This document shows, piece by piece, positions 49,801 to 59,754 of a DNA stretch of 64,000 nucleotides (the stretch's first letter is position 1; each line of letters begins with the position of its first letter). A program made the translations under genes and the position numbers. A model generated the notes under the pieces. It was not told the origin of the DNA, made no database searches, and saw only the letters and a program-made list of their open reading frames with translations. Source of the stretch: Procambarus clarkii (taxonomy: Eukaryota > Arthropoda > Malacostraca > Decapoda > Cambaridae). The stretch is from contig NC_091195.1 of NCBI RefSeq assembly GCF_040958095.1, forward strand, positions 20,191,679 through 20,255,678. Reading direction: 5' to 3'.

Positions 49801-52677
49801 GGGTACATGGTGGCTGGATATGCACGGTGTGCAAATATGGTTTGTCAGCAGGTTTATGGTTGGTGGTGTGAGGTGGTCAAGTTTGAGTTGGATGATGTGT
49901 TGTTGCAAGTAAGCTGTAGGTGGACGGGAATTAACGTAGAAAAGGCGTGAAAGTGTAAGTAAATAGGTTGGCAAGGAAAGGGATAGGGAACTCTGATATG
50001 GATGCTGCATGGGGGTAATTGTGGGGTGTGGGGATTAGGGTGTTTAGTGTAAGGTAGCTGAAGATGATTGTGTGATTAGGATTTAACTGGCTCGGCTTCT
50101 TTCCGAGCGTACTATGGCTTCATTTTTAAGGTGAAGAAAAGAAGTGAATTACTATAGAATGTATTACACTTATTTATACAATTACTCCCTTTATTGAGAT
50201 CCCCATTTCTAGATTTTTGGATTATCCAGACATGGAAATTTATGTTAATCCACCCCAATAACTAGACCAAGTCTGGTTAATGAGCTCAACGCCCTACCCC
50301 CCTGAAGTGTAATTTGACGGTTGAGGACACTCATCTATGCTAAATAATGTACATAACAAAAACGTCATTAATTTCCTACATATACATTAGTGCATTTATA
50401 TTGAAATATCATTACAGGTAAGATAAGATCAGTTGAAGTGGCAGAAATGTTATTCTGTATAAGGTTACGAGACCAGGTCTCAGTTATTTATTGGAACAGG
50501 TACCCAACAAAATTCATCTTTTAAAAATATGAAGAAATTGCAATTTTCAAAGTACAGTATTTAGGTTATCATAATGAAGACTTACATACTACAGTACATG
50601 TATATGGTATAGTATACAGTAGTTCTAAGACTGACACACCCCAAATCTGAACAGACAGACTGTGGCGCAGTGGTAACACTCACCCCCCGCACTTCACAAG
50701 CAATTTGGATTCATTAACCAATGAGGAGGATTGACTACCTGGAGAAAGCATACCTGGAGAGGGTTCTGGGAGTTATTATTCTCCCCGAGCCTGGCCTCGA
50801 CTAGGCACCAATCCTTAACTGTATGCCTCTGTTCACCCTGTTCAGCAGTAAATGGGAACCTGGTTGTTAAAAGATTTGGTGGGTCGTATTCCGGGAAAAG
50901 TAAGATAAAGGCCCTGCCCAAAATGCTGTGTGTATTACTGGTTCTACAAGAGTGTAAATAGTCTAGTATAAATAAAACAGAGATATTTTAAGGCATTCTT
51001 GTAATACAAATATAATTGTCTATAGTAAGAGTTGCTTGCTTCTCCAAGCTTGTTGCAATACTGCTGGTGTTTGATGGTACTCAAGAGTTGTGAGTACTGT
51101 GGTTAGCAACTGGTTGTCCTTGCTGAATTATGATTCCTATGGTCTCTAAAAAGGCACTGCGGGCTCACCATAGCCCGTGCTACTTGGAACTTTGTTCCAG
51201 GTAGCGAATCTTTAACAACAACAACAACATATGGTCTCTAAAGAGGTGTTGGTTATTATAGTTCCGCTCTTTAGCATCATAGTTAGAATGAACGATGAAA
51301 TCACATTAACGTGATGTATCATTGAGGAAAATCAGAAGGATCCGTGAGGAGGATTCCAACACTTGGTACTCCCAAGCACACACCCCTTTCACTAAGTCCA
51401 CTACGGGCTCACCATAGCCCGTGCTACTTGGAACTGTGTGTTCCAGGTAGCGAATCTTAAACAACAACAACAAGGTACTCCCAAGCACACACCCCTTTTA
51501 TCATAGCTAGAAGTTCTTTGGTGGTGGACTGAACTTTACTTCTCCTATTTGCTCCTCCCTAGCTAAGTGACAAGACCATTTCTAGTGTTTATTATTACTG
51601 AGGAGAAAGGCGCAGGTCAAAGAGAGCTGGGTGCATGCTGTGTCCTGGGTAGACCGACCTGCAACTGAGGGTCCGCTCAAAAAGGATTGTTTCGTAATAT
51701 TCAGCACATTATTACCACATCATTCAAATATAACTTACTTGAGGAAGAAATCTTCATCATCGTCTGCAACGTCATCATCTTTACTGATCAACTTTTCCTG
51801 AAAGTAATGACAAAGTAACTCTCTCCCGTTCTGGTATATTATATACTATATTAACTGAAATGTCATACACTTTTATACAATACACAATTTTTTGTGTTTA
51901 AATTTGGGTGCATAAAATGTTAAGGAAATTTAAATAAATAATTTAATTATGGGTAAATAATTCTGCTTAAAAGTACTGTACAGTATATGCAAATAATCTT
52001 TCCAAATTCAAACTAAAATATATCATAGAGTTAAACAATTTGCACAAAGTGAATGTCTTCTTGATCAATACAGAAACAAAAACTACCTTGAGTATCAATG
52101 AAAATGATGAATAATGCCACGAATGAAGTGTACAACTATACTGCTCAATAATGTTGAGTGGAGGCGGCACTATACATGTATATACAAAAGGAAGGCAGCA
52201 CACTACATGTCGAAGTGAAATGACTTTCGCATGTTTTTTGTGTGATCTCTGTGTGTAACTTCGTTCCATTTATCAGCTGTAGCCAGACTCGAGACACTGG
52301 CAGTGTGGCGTGACTGGCCTACAGTCACCATCACCCCCAACAAGAAGCAACAATTACCCCCCATAACCCCAACAGCAACAAGAAGGTAAACAAATAGAAG
52401 AAAATGAAAGTATAAATATTAGTTGATTTTTTTCTACTAAGCGAACAATCCATCAAATATGAGAGCGTTAATGAGATACCCAGCCACAATAGATTGACAA
52501 ATAACATAAAAATAAATATTTTGTATGGGAAGTAATAATTGCTAAGTCGTTTTCGAATTACAAAAATTTCACTTTGAAGGAAAAAAAAAAACCAAGAGAA
52601 TCCAGCTGTTAACTCACCACTTCGTCGTCGTCGGCGTCGTCCAGGTCCTCAGCGGACATGTTACGCTTGGGAGGCAT
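37787..52677 (-). CDS. VAMP4: VAMP4 (R-SNARE), complete, five coding exons
   Basis: Exons in reading order: 52677-52618, 51797-51739, 47293-47243, 40397-40165, 37815-37787; 432 bases, 143 residues plus stop, with matching phases. It starts MPPKRNMSAEDL like human VAMP4 (MPPKFKRHL, 141 residues). Then come an acidic dileucine-type sorting signal (EVEKLI, 19-24, with acidic clusters after it), DEDFFLKGP (34-42), a SNARE motif of about 58-115 with zero-layer Arg79 in LLERGDQL, the WW pair (112-113) before the membrane, and a hydrophobic anchor of about 120-139. In other animals VAMP4 acts between endosomes and the trans-Golgi network. Intron 3 (about 6.8 kb) holds the poly-C minisatellite. The ATG is the first in frame and fits the family. 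Confidence 0.95.
38292..38548 (+). mobile_element. tRNA-derived SINE, family A
   Basis: Full length, close to consensus, with an A-run before AAGCCCTGAAATCATCTC and the doubled tail. In VAMP4 intron 4. Confidence 0.92.
38549..40164. other. VAMP4 intron 4: unclassified repeat-like region
   Basis: 38820-39660 is GC-richer than its surroundings, has a C-run (38600-38610) ahead of it and reads open on the minus strand for 193 codons (39433-38852). The predicted peptide is Trp/Cys/Leu-rich and matches no family I know. It is probably a repeat read on its non-coding strand. Confidence 0.3.
40165..40397 (-). CDS. VAMP4: VAMP4 exon 4 (SNARE motif and most of the anchor)
   Basis: Acceptor taacag/TGT, donor A/gtaagt; phase 2 in, 1 out. 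VQIAEVTDVMRDNVGRLLER, GDQLDNLQDRSEGLATTSDQ and RLRRNMWWQNTRAKLCIGGA align with VQNQVDEVIDVMQENITKVI and onward in human VAMP4. The hydrophobic run VTVIFLVIF follows. Confidence 0.97.
40920..40952 (+). repeat. Poly-C tract
   Basis: Two C runs of about 13 split by TTT, in VAMP4 intron 3 about 830 bp before the large poly-C array. Confidence 0.95.
40975..41200 (-). mobile_element. SINE family C copy
   Basis: Same blocks as 8443-8650: GGAAGGCAGAAGTGCAGTAT at the start, GTAAAATAATGATCAGGGGA, ATATAGCACTTGGGAGGGAT and GATTGGGATAGACTGGA. A short plus-oriented end (TGTTATATAGTCATAATGGC) follows at about 41240. Confidence 0.7.
41786..46680 (+). repeat. Poly-C minisatellite, about 90 units
   Basis: Each unit has a constant 42-bp part (GAGGGCTGGTGTGTTCAGCT, CCATGTTTGTACCCCAGAAC, AC) and a C run of about 7-20. 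The first dozen units are more varied (CACCAACC before the C run, CTCAGAAC for CCCAGAAC); the inner units are almost identical apart from C-run length, a few GGACAC variants and a few A interruptions. All three plus frames stay open for over 1,500 codons because the unit has no stop in any frame; these are not genes. It fills much of VAMP4 intron 3; the C runs lie on the strand opposite to transcription, so the transcript is G-rich. Confidence 0.97.
46681..47242. other. VAMP4 intron 3, remainder
   Basis: Unique-looking AT-rich sequence between the array and exon 3. No feature recognised. Confidence 0.4.
47243..47293 (-). CDS. VAMP4: VAMP4 exon 3
   Basis: Acceptor tttcag/AGG, donor GA/gtaagt; phase 2 in and out. 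GPSSKKTVRFAADKLK, matching the GPSGPRFGPRNDKIKH stretch of human between the acidic region and the SNARE motif. Confidence 0.9.
47605..47790 (-). mobile_element. SINE family C, diverged copy
   Basis: It has ACCCGTTATGACTTAGTGCT, a B-box-like complement (AGGGATTGAACACTGACC) and CTGCAGGAAGCGAGACC, as in other family C copies. Confidence 0.55.
47800..48790. other. VAMP4 intron 2, no feature recognised
   Basis: AT-rich sequence with no repeat or exon I can name. Confidence 0.4.
48795..49050 (+). repeat. 23-bp minisatellite, about 11 units
   Basis: Unit GTGTATGGTCGGTGGGGACG plus TGG, nearly perfect for about 10 units. It then decays into GGTGGGGTGTGTATAGTTGG-like G-rich sequence up to about 49310. 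The long frames on both strands are repeats (23 residues per three units), not genes. Confidence 0.95.
49325..49680 (-). mobile_element. LINE 3' end remnant
   Basis: The minus strand carries pieces of the C-terminal reverse-transcriptase region (an AIMTMYKIV-like stretch, a RS..L..LS.K.. stretch) and the end CCTGTAACTACGCTTAGGTG, which matches the 3' end of the plus-strand copies at 60215 and 60515. Confidence 0.65.
50655..50960 (+). mobile_element. tRNA-derived SINE, family D
   Basis: A box-like TGTGGCGCAGTGGTAACACT, then GAGGATTGACTACCTGGAGA, CAGTAAATGGGAACCTGGTT and GTTAAAAGATTTGGTGGGTC. Matches 54556-54795. Confidence 0.65.
51155..51229 (+). mobile_element. Double-hairpin (CAA)n mini-retroposon, copy 1
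   Basis: About 75 bp: stem 1 CGGGCT/AGCCCG, stem 2 GCTACTTGGAAC/GTTCCAGGTAGC (one mismatch), then GAATCTTTAA and (CAA)n. Direct repeats tatggtctctaaa(a/g)agg flank it at 51138-51154 and 51230-51246. A second copy 160 bp away has a different target duplication, so these are independent insertions. Confidence 0.8.
51390..51473 (+). mobile_element. Double-hairpin (CAA)n mini-retroposon, copy 2
   Basis: Same two stems and (CAA)n tail as copy 1, with 15 extra bases at the 5' end (CACTAAGTCCACTACGGGCT). A perfect 25-bp target duplication flanks it (51365-51389 and 51474-51498, starting ggtactcccaag). No Pol III box or ORF is visible. Confidence 0.85.
51739..51797 (-). CDS. VAMP4: VAMP4 exon 2
   Basis: Acceptor tttcag/GAA, donor AA/gtaagt; phase 0 in, 2 out. 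EKLISKDDDVADDDEDFFL, matching NLLEDDSDEEEDFFLR of human VAMP4 (the trans-Golgi sorting signal). Confidence 0.93.
51800..52617. other. VAMP4 intron 1
   Basis: AT-rich; contains an A run (52581-52591). No repeat family recognised. Confidence 0.4.
52618..52677 (-). CDS. VAMP4: VAMP4 exon 1 with start codon
   Basis: ATG at 52677-52675, donor GTG/gtgagt; 20 codons: MPPKRNMSAEDLDDADDDEV. The sequence around the ATG (GACGAGATGC) is a fair start context. Conserved MPPK start. Confidence 0.93.
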
Positions 52678-52875
52678 CTCGTCTCTTCCCGCTGCTCCAG
52701 CGGCCGCACAACTCCCACTTGTTCACCTTCAAGTTCACCTTCAAGCAGCCTCGCCACTACAATATGGCACGACGAGCAGCCATGTCACTCGCTCACCGCC
52801 ATATTTGTTTACATTGACGGATTGTTGGGTCTTCGAGGCGGCGGCGTTCGTGTAACATGTCTTACACGAACGGTC
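52678..52875 (-). promoter_or_regulatory. VAMP4 5' UTR and likely promoter
   Basis: CpG-richer than its surroundings. The minus strand contains AAATATGGCGGTGAGC (a YY1-like CCGCCAT on the plus strand) at about 52797-52810. An 11-bp perfect inverted repeat, CGTTCGTGTAA/TTACACGAACG, lies at 52845-52855 and 52862-52872. Short upstream ORFs are possible on the minus strand. Confidence 0.4.
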
Positions 52876-52889
52876 TCTCCCGCTCTCAT

Positions 52890-53045
52890 TATACAATACA
52901 ATACAATACAATTTTATTTAGGTAAGGTACATACATACAATAAATATTTACAAGGATTGTTTGACTTATAGGTAGAGCTAGTACATACAATGCCTAAAGC
53001 CACTATTACGCAAAGCGTTTGGGGCATGCAAAGCGTTTCGGGCAT
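52890..53045 (-). mobile_element. Retroposon with (ATTGT)n tail, copy 2
   Basis: Reverse copy of the unit at 1118-1334: two CCCGAAACGCTTTGC-type blocks (one with CCCCAAACG), CAATCCTTGTAAATATTTAT, TACCTTACCTAAATAAA and (ATTGT)n at 52890. It sits at the left edge of the CTCATTAATTACTGATA array; a short CATTA duplication suggests insertion into the array. Confidence 0.7.
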
Positions 53046-54030
53046 TAATTACTGATACTCCTCCTCTGCTCTCATTAATTAATGATACTCTTCTGGTCTC
53101 ATTAATTACTGATACTCTTCTGGTCTCATTAATTACTGATACTCCTCCCCTCTCATTAATTACTGATACTCCTCCACTCTCATTAATTACTGATACTCCT
53201 CCTCTGCTCTCATTAACTAATGATACTCTTCTGGTCTCATTAATTACTGATACTCCTCCACTCTCATTAATTACTGATACTCCTCCACTCTCATTAATTA
53301 CTGATACTCCTCCACTCTCATTACTGATACTTCTCCCCCTCTCATTAATTAATGATACTCCTCCACTCTCATTACTGATACCCCTCCTCTGCTCTCATTA
53401 ATTACTGATACTCCTCCACTCTCATTAATTACTGATACTCCTTCCCTCTCATTAATTACTGATACTCTTCTGCTCTCATTAATTACTGATACTCCTCCCC
53501 TCTCATTAATTACTGATACTCCTCCCCTCTCATTAATTACTGATACTCCTCCACTCTCATTACTGATACCCCTCCTCTGCTCTCATTAATTACTGATACC
53601 CCTCCTCTGCTCTCATTAATTACTGATACTCCTCTGCTCTCATTAATTACTGATACTCCTCCCCTCTCATTAATTACTGATACTCCTCTGCTCTCATTAA
53701 TTACTGATACTCCTCCACTCTCATTAATTACTGATACTCCTCCACTCTCATTAATTACTGATACTTCTCTCCCTCTCATTAATTAATGATACTCCTCCAC
53801 TCTCATTACTGATACCCCTCCTCTGCTCTCATTAATTACTGATACTCCTCCCCTCTTATTAATTACTGATACTCCTCCATTATCATTAATTACTGATACT
53901 CCTCTACTCTCATTACTGATACCCCTCCTCTGCTCTCATTAATTACTGATACTCCTCCCCTCTCATTAATTACTGATACTCCTCCCCTCTCATTAATTAC
54001 TGATACTCCTCCATTCTCAGTAATTACTGT
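53046..54030 (+). repeat. 24-30-bp minisatellite (about 36-40 units)
   Basis: Core CTCATTAATTACTGATACTC followed by a variable C/T block (CTCCACT, CTCCTCTG, TTCTGGT). A few units lack TTAATTA. Units vary in length, so no long frame extends through it. Confidence 0.95.
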
Positions 54031-54079
54031 AATGCAACTCATTATATACAAAACATACTGATCCCGGTAGTACAGTCGG

Positions 54080-54250
54080 GTTTGTTCTCGATGCACAATC
54101 GTCGAATCCTTTCACCTAATGCCTCTGTTCATCTAGCAGCTTGTAGGTACTCAGGAGTTAGTCAGAGTGTTGTGGGGTTGCATCCTTGGGCGGGTCAGTA
54201 ATTCAACCTTAATGGAGGGAGGTCTCGATATAAGCCTAATGTGTATGAAT
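54080..54250 (+). mobile_element. SINE family B fragment
   Basis: TTTCACCTAATGCCTCTGTT, GGTACTCAGGAGTTAGTCAG and GTTGCATCCTTGGGCGGGTC as in family B. Confidence 0.65.
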
Positions 54251-54555
54251 ACACTCTGGCTTCCTGTCCCCTGACACAGTGAACTATACTAGCACCAGTT
54301 ATTGCTTTGTTCTTCAACAAATCTTTTGAATCGCAATCTTTACAGATAGACTAAAATATATATGTAAAACTGACACCAGTACATATGGAGAATTTTTTAT
54401 TTTCTTTGGTTATAAACAAACTAATTATAATTAGTATACTGTATAGGTATACAGCACTCTGCAATGTGCTAAATGTACCCCAGTTCTTGGTGTATATACA
54501 GTACAGTATTGAGTTTACTTATTGAGGAGTATATACTGTACTGAGTTCTGAGACA

Positions 54556-54795
54556 AGCAGTCCCCATTTTGTAGTGGTAAGACACTCCCCTGGCATTTCG
54601 CGAGTGCTTTGTCATGGGTTCATATCTTGGCCGGAGAGGATTGACTGGACACCACTCATTAACTGTGGTCTCTGTCTACCCAACAGTAAAATGGGTACAT
54701 GGTTGTTAAACGATTTGGCGAGTTGTAGTCCAGGGAACATAGGATTAGGGACTTGCCCTAAATGCAACGTGTGGTCAGTAGGCATTTTTTATTCT
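54556..54795 (+). mobile_element. tRNA-derived SINE, family D
   Basis: A box-like TTGTAGTGGTAAGACACTC, B box-like TGGGTTCATATCTTGG, then GAGGATTGACTGGACACCAC, CAGTAAAATGGGTACATGGT. Pairs with 50655-50960. Confidence 0.65.
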
Positions 54796-55830
54796 ACCTG
54801 AATTTACCTCAGGGCCGCTAATAATCTAGAGGCCTTGATGAGGCCAGGAAGCCAACAGCTTGTCAAGAACCCCCGCATTTGGCCCTGATGATTTTTTTTA
54901 AGCTGGGTTTTAAGGCTTAAAAGTTTTAGCATTCGGCATAATTAATTTATAGCTTCGACGGTAGGCGGTTCCATGGGTTTATAACCCTATGGATGAAAAA
55001 GCAACTCCTGTTCTCAGTCCAGCATTGTGGCTTGTTGAGCTTAACACCGTTGCTCCTTGTTTGTGTTACATCTGACCTTTTGAAGAAGTTGTCCGGCTCA
55101 ACATCCTCCACATTGTTCAGTACAGTATTTCAAGTTTCAATGAGATCTGCCTTTTCATGCCTGGTTGAAAAGGCAGATGTTAACCCTTAACCCTTCAGCC
55201 GTTCCTGATATGATCGTTGACTTAGCACTGGAATGACTTTTGTTGCCCACTGTTTCACCTTCTCCAGAGCAGATCTGTCCTTCTGAAGAGAATGTCTCAA
55301 TGCTTGGATAATCCAAATCAAATTGGGGTGCACCAGAGATTTATACATTTGAATCATTACCTTCTTTTCCTTGTAGTCTAAGGTATGCTTGATTATTTAC
55401 CTACATTACCTGAGGGGGACATTAACACTACTGGCCTCGACGAGGACAGGAAGCCGGAAGCTAGCCATTATTCCAAGGGTTTGTCTAGCTTTGACTGCTG
55501 CTCCTACCTGTCGTGCAACTTTCGGTGAATAGTAGATTTAGACTACAAGGTCCTTTTCTTCATCAATCTGCTGTAATGTAATGTTATTAATGTGGTAGTT
55601 GTGACTTGGATTGCTATGCTCCACATGCAGTCTTGCATTTGTCAATGCAGTATTAAAAAGCATTTTAGTGTTGGGTGGTTCAAATGATGAGCACTAAGTC
55701 TTGTTTTCTTCAAGATATGTTTTGATTCTGAAGATTGATTTACCTGAATTTTACCTGAGGGCTACTATCTTTAGTAGCCTCGACAGGGACAGGAAACCAG
55801 AGGCTTGTCAAAAGTTCCACCATTTTTCCT
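54796..55830 (-). mobile_element. LINE 3' part with three tail-like blocks
   Basis: Minus strand: a degenerate C-terminal reverse-transcriptase region (fragments YKSLVHPNL, KVKQWA.KVIP) at about 54890-55390. Three copies of a block with GGCCTCGACGAGGACAGGAA and TACCTGAATTTACCTGAGGG lie at 54796, 55395 and 55738. The blocks read like LINE/SINE 3' tails. The second and third may be separate SINE insertions. Confidence 0.55.
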
Positions 55831-56299
55831 GCAGATTTTTTCTAAGGTCAAGAAAAACTACAGAGTGAGACAGCGAATAATATTTTATTAAAATATAAAG
55901 TACTGTATATTAATATAAAATGGAAAAATTAAGATGCCTGAAATGTTAACGTGGTAATTGTTAATTTGGCAAAATATTACAGGGTACAAAAGTTGGCACA
56001 GTAAAGAAGTGCTTGGGCATGTGCTATTTGATGTGAACAATTTCCGAGGGCATGCTGGAAGGGATTAACATAAGGTCTCAGGTGCAGGTTAGCTGAGTCA
56101 GTGAACAAACTACATATAGGTACTGTACTGAGAAGTTGTGGGAATGGGAAATAATGCATGAGGAAGTGAGGAGAGGAAGGGCCTGGCGGTTAAGTTCGGA
56201 AGATTGCGAGTTTGCATAGGATTCCGGTGAAGCCCTCCCCCTCCCTTCCTCAGGGGGAGGGGATCTGAGCCAGGAGGGAATCTGAACCAGGGAGGGAAG

Positions 56300-57240
56300 A
56301 GGGTTTTATGTTAAGCATGAGAAGCAGTGTAGCAGTAATGCAGGTGTGTGCAAGAGAGGGTGAGTGAGGTTATGGGCTCTTCTGTAGGCCCTAGGTCAGG
56401 AGAGGCAACAAACCCCCGCCCTTTCTCAACAAGAGAGGAAGGGGTTGCACTCTTCAGAAAAGCTGCGTCTTTGACATGTTTTATATCAAGCTTGATCTTA
56501 AATTGCAGCAATGTTTTGGTATTTATGGCTTCAGTGGGTAGGCAGTTCCAAGGGTTCATAACCTTATGGGTGAAAAAAACATCTCTTGTTTGCTGTCCTT
56601 CATTGTAGCTCGTTGAGCTCTAATTCATTGCTCCTTGGTTATGTTACAGCTTTTACTGGCAGTATTTATTTACTTACAAGGTATAATGGGCTTGTAAGAG
56701 TACATAATACTGTATTGGTATTTTTACATTCTTGCAAAGTCATTAACATGTACAGCATTTTGGGAAGGTGTTTAATCTAACAGATAAGTAAGATGAATAG
56801 GTACATTGTAGCAAAATTTTATACTAACATATAACTTCAATATAAATTGACAGAGATGATTACACTGGTAAAGATGTGTCTTAAAAATCTGACCTTTTAA
56901 AAAAGTGGTCTGGATCAATACCTCTAAACTGTTTAGTATTTTAAGTTTCGATGCGATCCACCCTGTCATGTCTGGTTTGCAGTATTGTCAGCCTTGTGGT
57001 CCTCAACGTTCCTGGTATAAAAGTCGTCTTAGTTCAGGAATGATTTGTATCACCCAGTGTTAAACATTTCTCCAAAACAAGTATTTCTTTCTGAACATGA
57101 TGTCTCCATGCTTGGATATAAACTACCTTCTTGTCCTTAAAGTCAAAGTTTCATCTGACTATTCCCCATGAATCTGCCTGCCTATTGCAGCTTCCACCTG
57201 TTTTGTATCTTTCAGTGATTGGTGGATTCTGACTCTGTTC
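56300..57240 (-). mobile_element. LINE C-terminal remnant, interrupted
   Basis: The minus strand starts with PWNCLPTEAI-like residues and a LLQFKIKLD stretch near 56310-56560. Pieces similar to the 54890-55390 remnant follow at 56880-57230. About 220 bp of unrelated AT-rich sequence (56660-56880) splits it. Several frame breaks. Confidence 0.5.
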
Positions 57241-57300
57241 TTTTCTTCCTCAGTCTGCTGTAAGGTAATGTTGTTGATTTGGAAGTTGATACACATTGCT

Positions 57301-57547
57301 ATCTTGAGATGATGATGATGATTTCGGGGCTTTAGTATCCCCGCGGCCCGGTCCTCGACCAGGCCTCCACCCCCCAGGAAGCAGCCCGTGACAGCTGACT
57401 AACACCCAGGTACTTATTTTACTGCTAGGTAACAGGGGCATAGGGTGAAGGAAACTCTGCCCATTGTTTCTCGCCAGCGCTTGGGATCGAACCCAAGACC
57501 ACAGGATCACAAGTCCAGCGTGCTGTCCACTCGGCCGACCAGCTCCC
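57301..57547 (-). mobile_element. tRNA-derived SINE, family A
   Basis: Full length in reverse, with a (GAT)n expansion (GATGATGATGATG) within the tail. Confidence 0.9.
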
Positions 57548-57876
57548 TCTATGAGGGAGGATATGGGGAATAACCTCTATGAGCTTTCAGCCATATTGCA
57601 ACTGGTAATATTGCAAGCCGAGGTGGTCTATGAAATATATAATTTCTGACAACATATAATATATGTACAGTACAAGCTAATATTCTTGACAACTCTTAAC
57701 TCTACAATTAATAAACTGTAGATAACAATTTTATTTAGACAGTCATTCAACAATAAGTAAATAAATTGTACAAATATTGAGAAACATAAATTTGCGATGG
57801 TTTGGTATTTGGTTTCACAACCCAGTTGTAAATAAATGATTCAGGCATTGACCTCTTGCAACTACTGTATAAAAAG

Positions 57877-58028
57877 TGACCAGACCACACACTAGAAGGT
57901 GAAGGGACGACGACGTTTCGGTCGACTTGAGAATGGTCCAGGACGGACCGAAACGTCGTCGTCCCTTCACCTTCTAGTGTGTGGTCTGGTCAACATACTT
58001 TAGCCACATTGTTGTGACTCATTGCCTT
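57877..58028 (+). mobile_element. Long-hairpin retroposon, copy 4 (left arm shortened)
   Basis: Same head and tail as copies 1-3, but the loop-side part of the left arm is missing, so the arms are unequal (about 45 against 70 bp). No clear target duplication. Confidence 0.8.
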
Positions 58029-58189
58029 CATAATGTACGTGTATATTACTAAACAATGAGACCTTTTCATAAAAGAATAAGAGCTACAGGCACCAAACTA
58101 CACAATAAATGTTAATAGATTAACTAAGAAATATAAGGCAAGTAATAAGTAAATAACAATAAGTCCCGTTATCAGGGACAGACAGCCTG

Positions 58190-59735
58190 TACAGTACTAA
58201 GGCTTACCGGGGACAGGCAGCCTGTAAAGTACTAAGGCTTACCGGGGACAGGCAGCCTGTACAGTACTAAGGCTTATCGAGGACAGGCAGCCTGTAAAGT
58301 ACTAAGGCTTATCGGGGACAGGCAGCCTGTACAGTACTAAGGCTTATCGGGGACAGGCAGCCTGTACAGTACTAAGGCTTACGGGGACAGGCAGCCTGTA
58401 AAGTACTAAGGCTTATCGAGGACAGGCAGCCTGTAAAGTACTAAGGCTTATCGAGGACAGGCAGCCTGTAAAGTACTAAGGCTTATCGAGGACAGGCAGC
58501 CTGTAAAGTACTAAGGCTTACCGGGGACAGGCAGCCTGTACAGTACTAAGGCTTATCGAGGACAGGCAGCCTGTAAAGTACTAAGGCTTACCGGGGACAG
58601 GCAGCCTGTACAGTACTAAGGCTTATCGGGACAGGCAGCCTGTACAGTACTAAGGCTTATCGAGGACAGGCAGCCTGTACAGTACTAAGGCTTACCAGGG
58701 ACAGGCAGCCTGTAAAGTACTAAGGCTTACCGGGGACAGGCAGCCTGTACAGTACAAGGCTTACCGGGGACAGGCAGCCTGTACAGTACTAAGGCTTATC
58801 GGGACAGGCAGCCTGTACAGTACTAAGGCTTACCGGGGACAGGCAGCCTGTAAAGTACTAAGGCTTACTGGGGACAGGCAGCTGTACAGTACTAAGGCTT
58901 ACCGGGGACAGGCAGCCTGTAAAGTACTAAGGCTACTGGGGACAGGCAGCCTGTACAGTACTAAGGCTTACCGGGGACAGGCAGCCTGTACAGTACTAAG
59001 GCTTACCGGGGACAGGCAGCCTGTACAGTACTAAGGCTTACTGGGGACAGGCAGCCTGTACAGTACTAAGGCTTACCGGGGACAGGCAGCCTGTACAGTA
59101 CTAAGGCTTACTGGGGACAGGCAGCCTGTACAGTACTAAGGCTTACCGGGGACAGGCAGTCTGTACAGTACTAAGGCTTACCAGGGACAGGCAGCCTGTA
59201 CAGTACTAAGGCTTACCGGGGACAGGCAGTCTGTACAGTACTAAGGCTTACTGGGGACAGGCAGCCTGTACAGTACTAAGGCTTACCGGGGACAGGCAGT
59301 CTGTACAGTACTAAGGCTTACCAGGGACAGGCAGCCTGTACAGTACTAAGGCTTACCGGGGACAGGCAGTCTGTACAGTACTAAGGCTTACCAGGGACAG
59401 GCAGCCTGTACAGTACTAAGGCTTACTGGGGACAGGCAGCCTGTACAGTACTAGGCTTACCGGGGACAGGCAGCCTGTACAGTACTAAGGCTTACTGGGA
59501 CAGGCAGCCTGTACAGTACTAAGGCTTACCAGGGACAGGCAGCCTGTACAGTACTAAGGCTTACCGGGGACAGGCAGCCTGTACAGTACTAAGGCTTACC
59601 GGGGACAGGCAGCCTGTACAGTACTAAGGCTTACCAGGGACAGGCAGCCTGTAAAGTACTAAGGCTTACCAGGGACAGGCAGCCTGTAAAGTACTAAGGC
59701 TTACTGGGAACAGGAGGCCTGCTGTATTGTACTAA
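58190..59735 (+). repeat. 35-bp minisatellite (about 43 units)
   Basis: Unit AGGCTTACCGGGGACAGGCA plus GCCTGTACAGTACTA. Variant sites group along the array: AAAGTAC and TATCGAG dominate the left part, TACAGTAC and ACCGGGG the right. CAGGCAGCCTG inside the unit is a near-palindrome. Confidence 0.95.
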
Positions 59736-59754
59736 GGCTTATCGAGGTCCCTTG

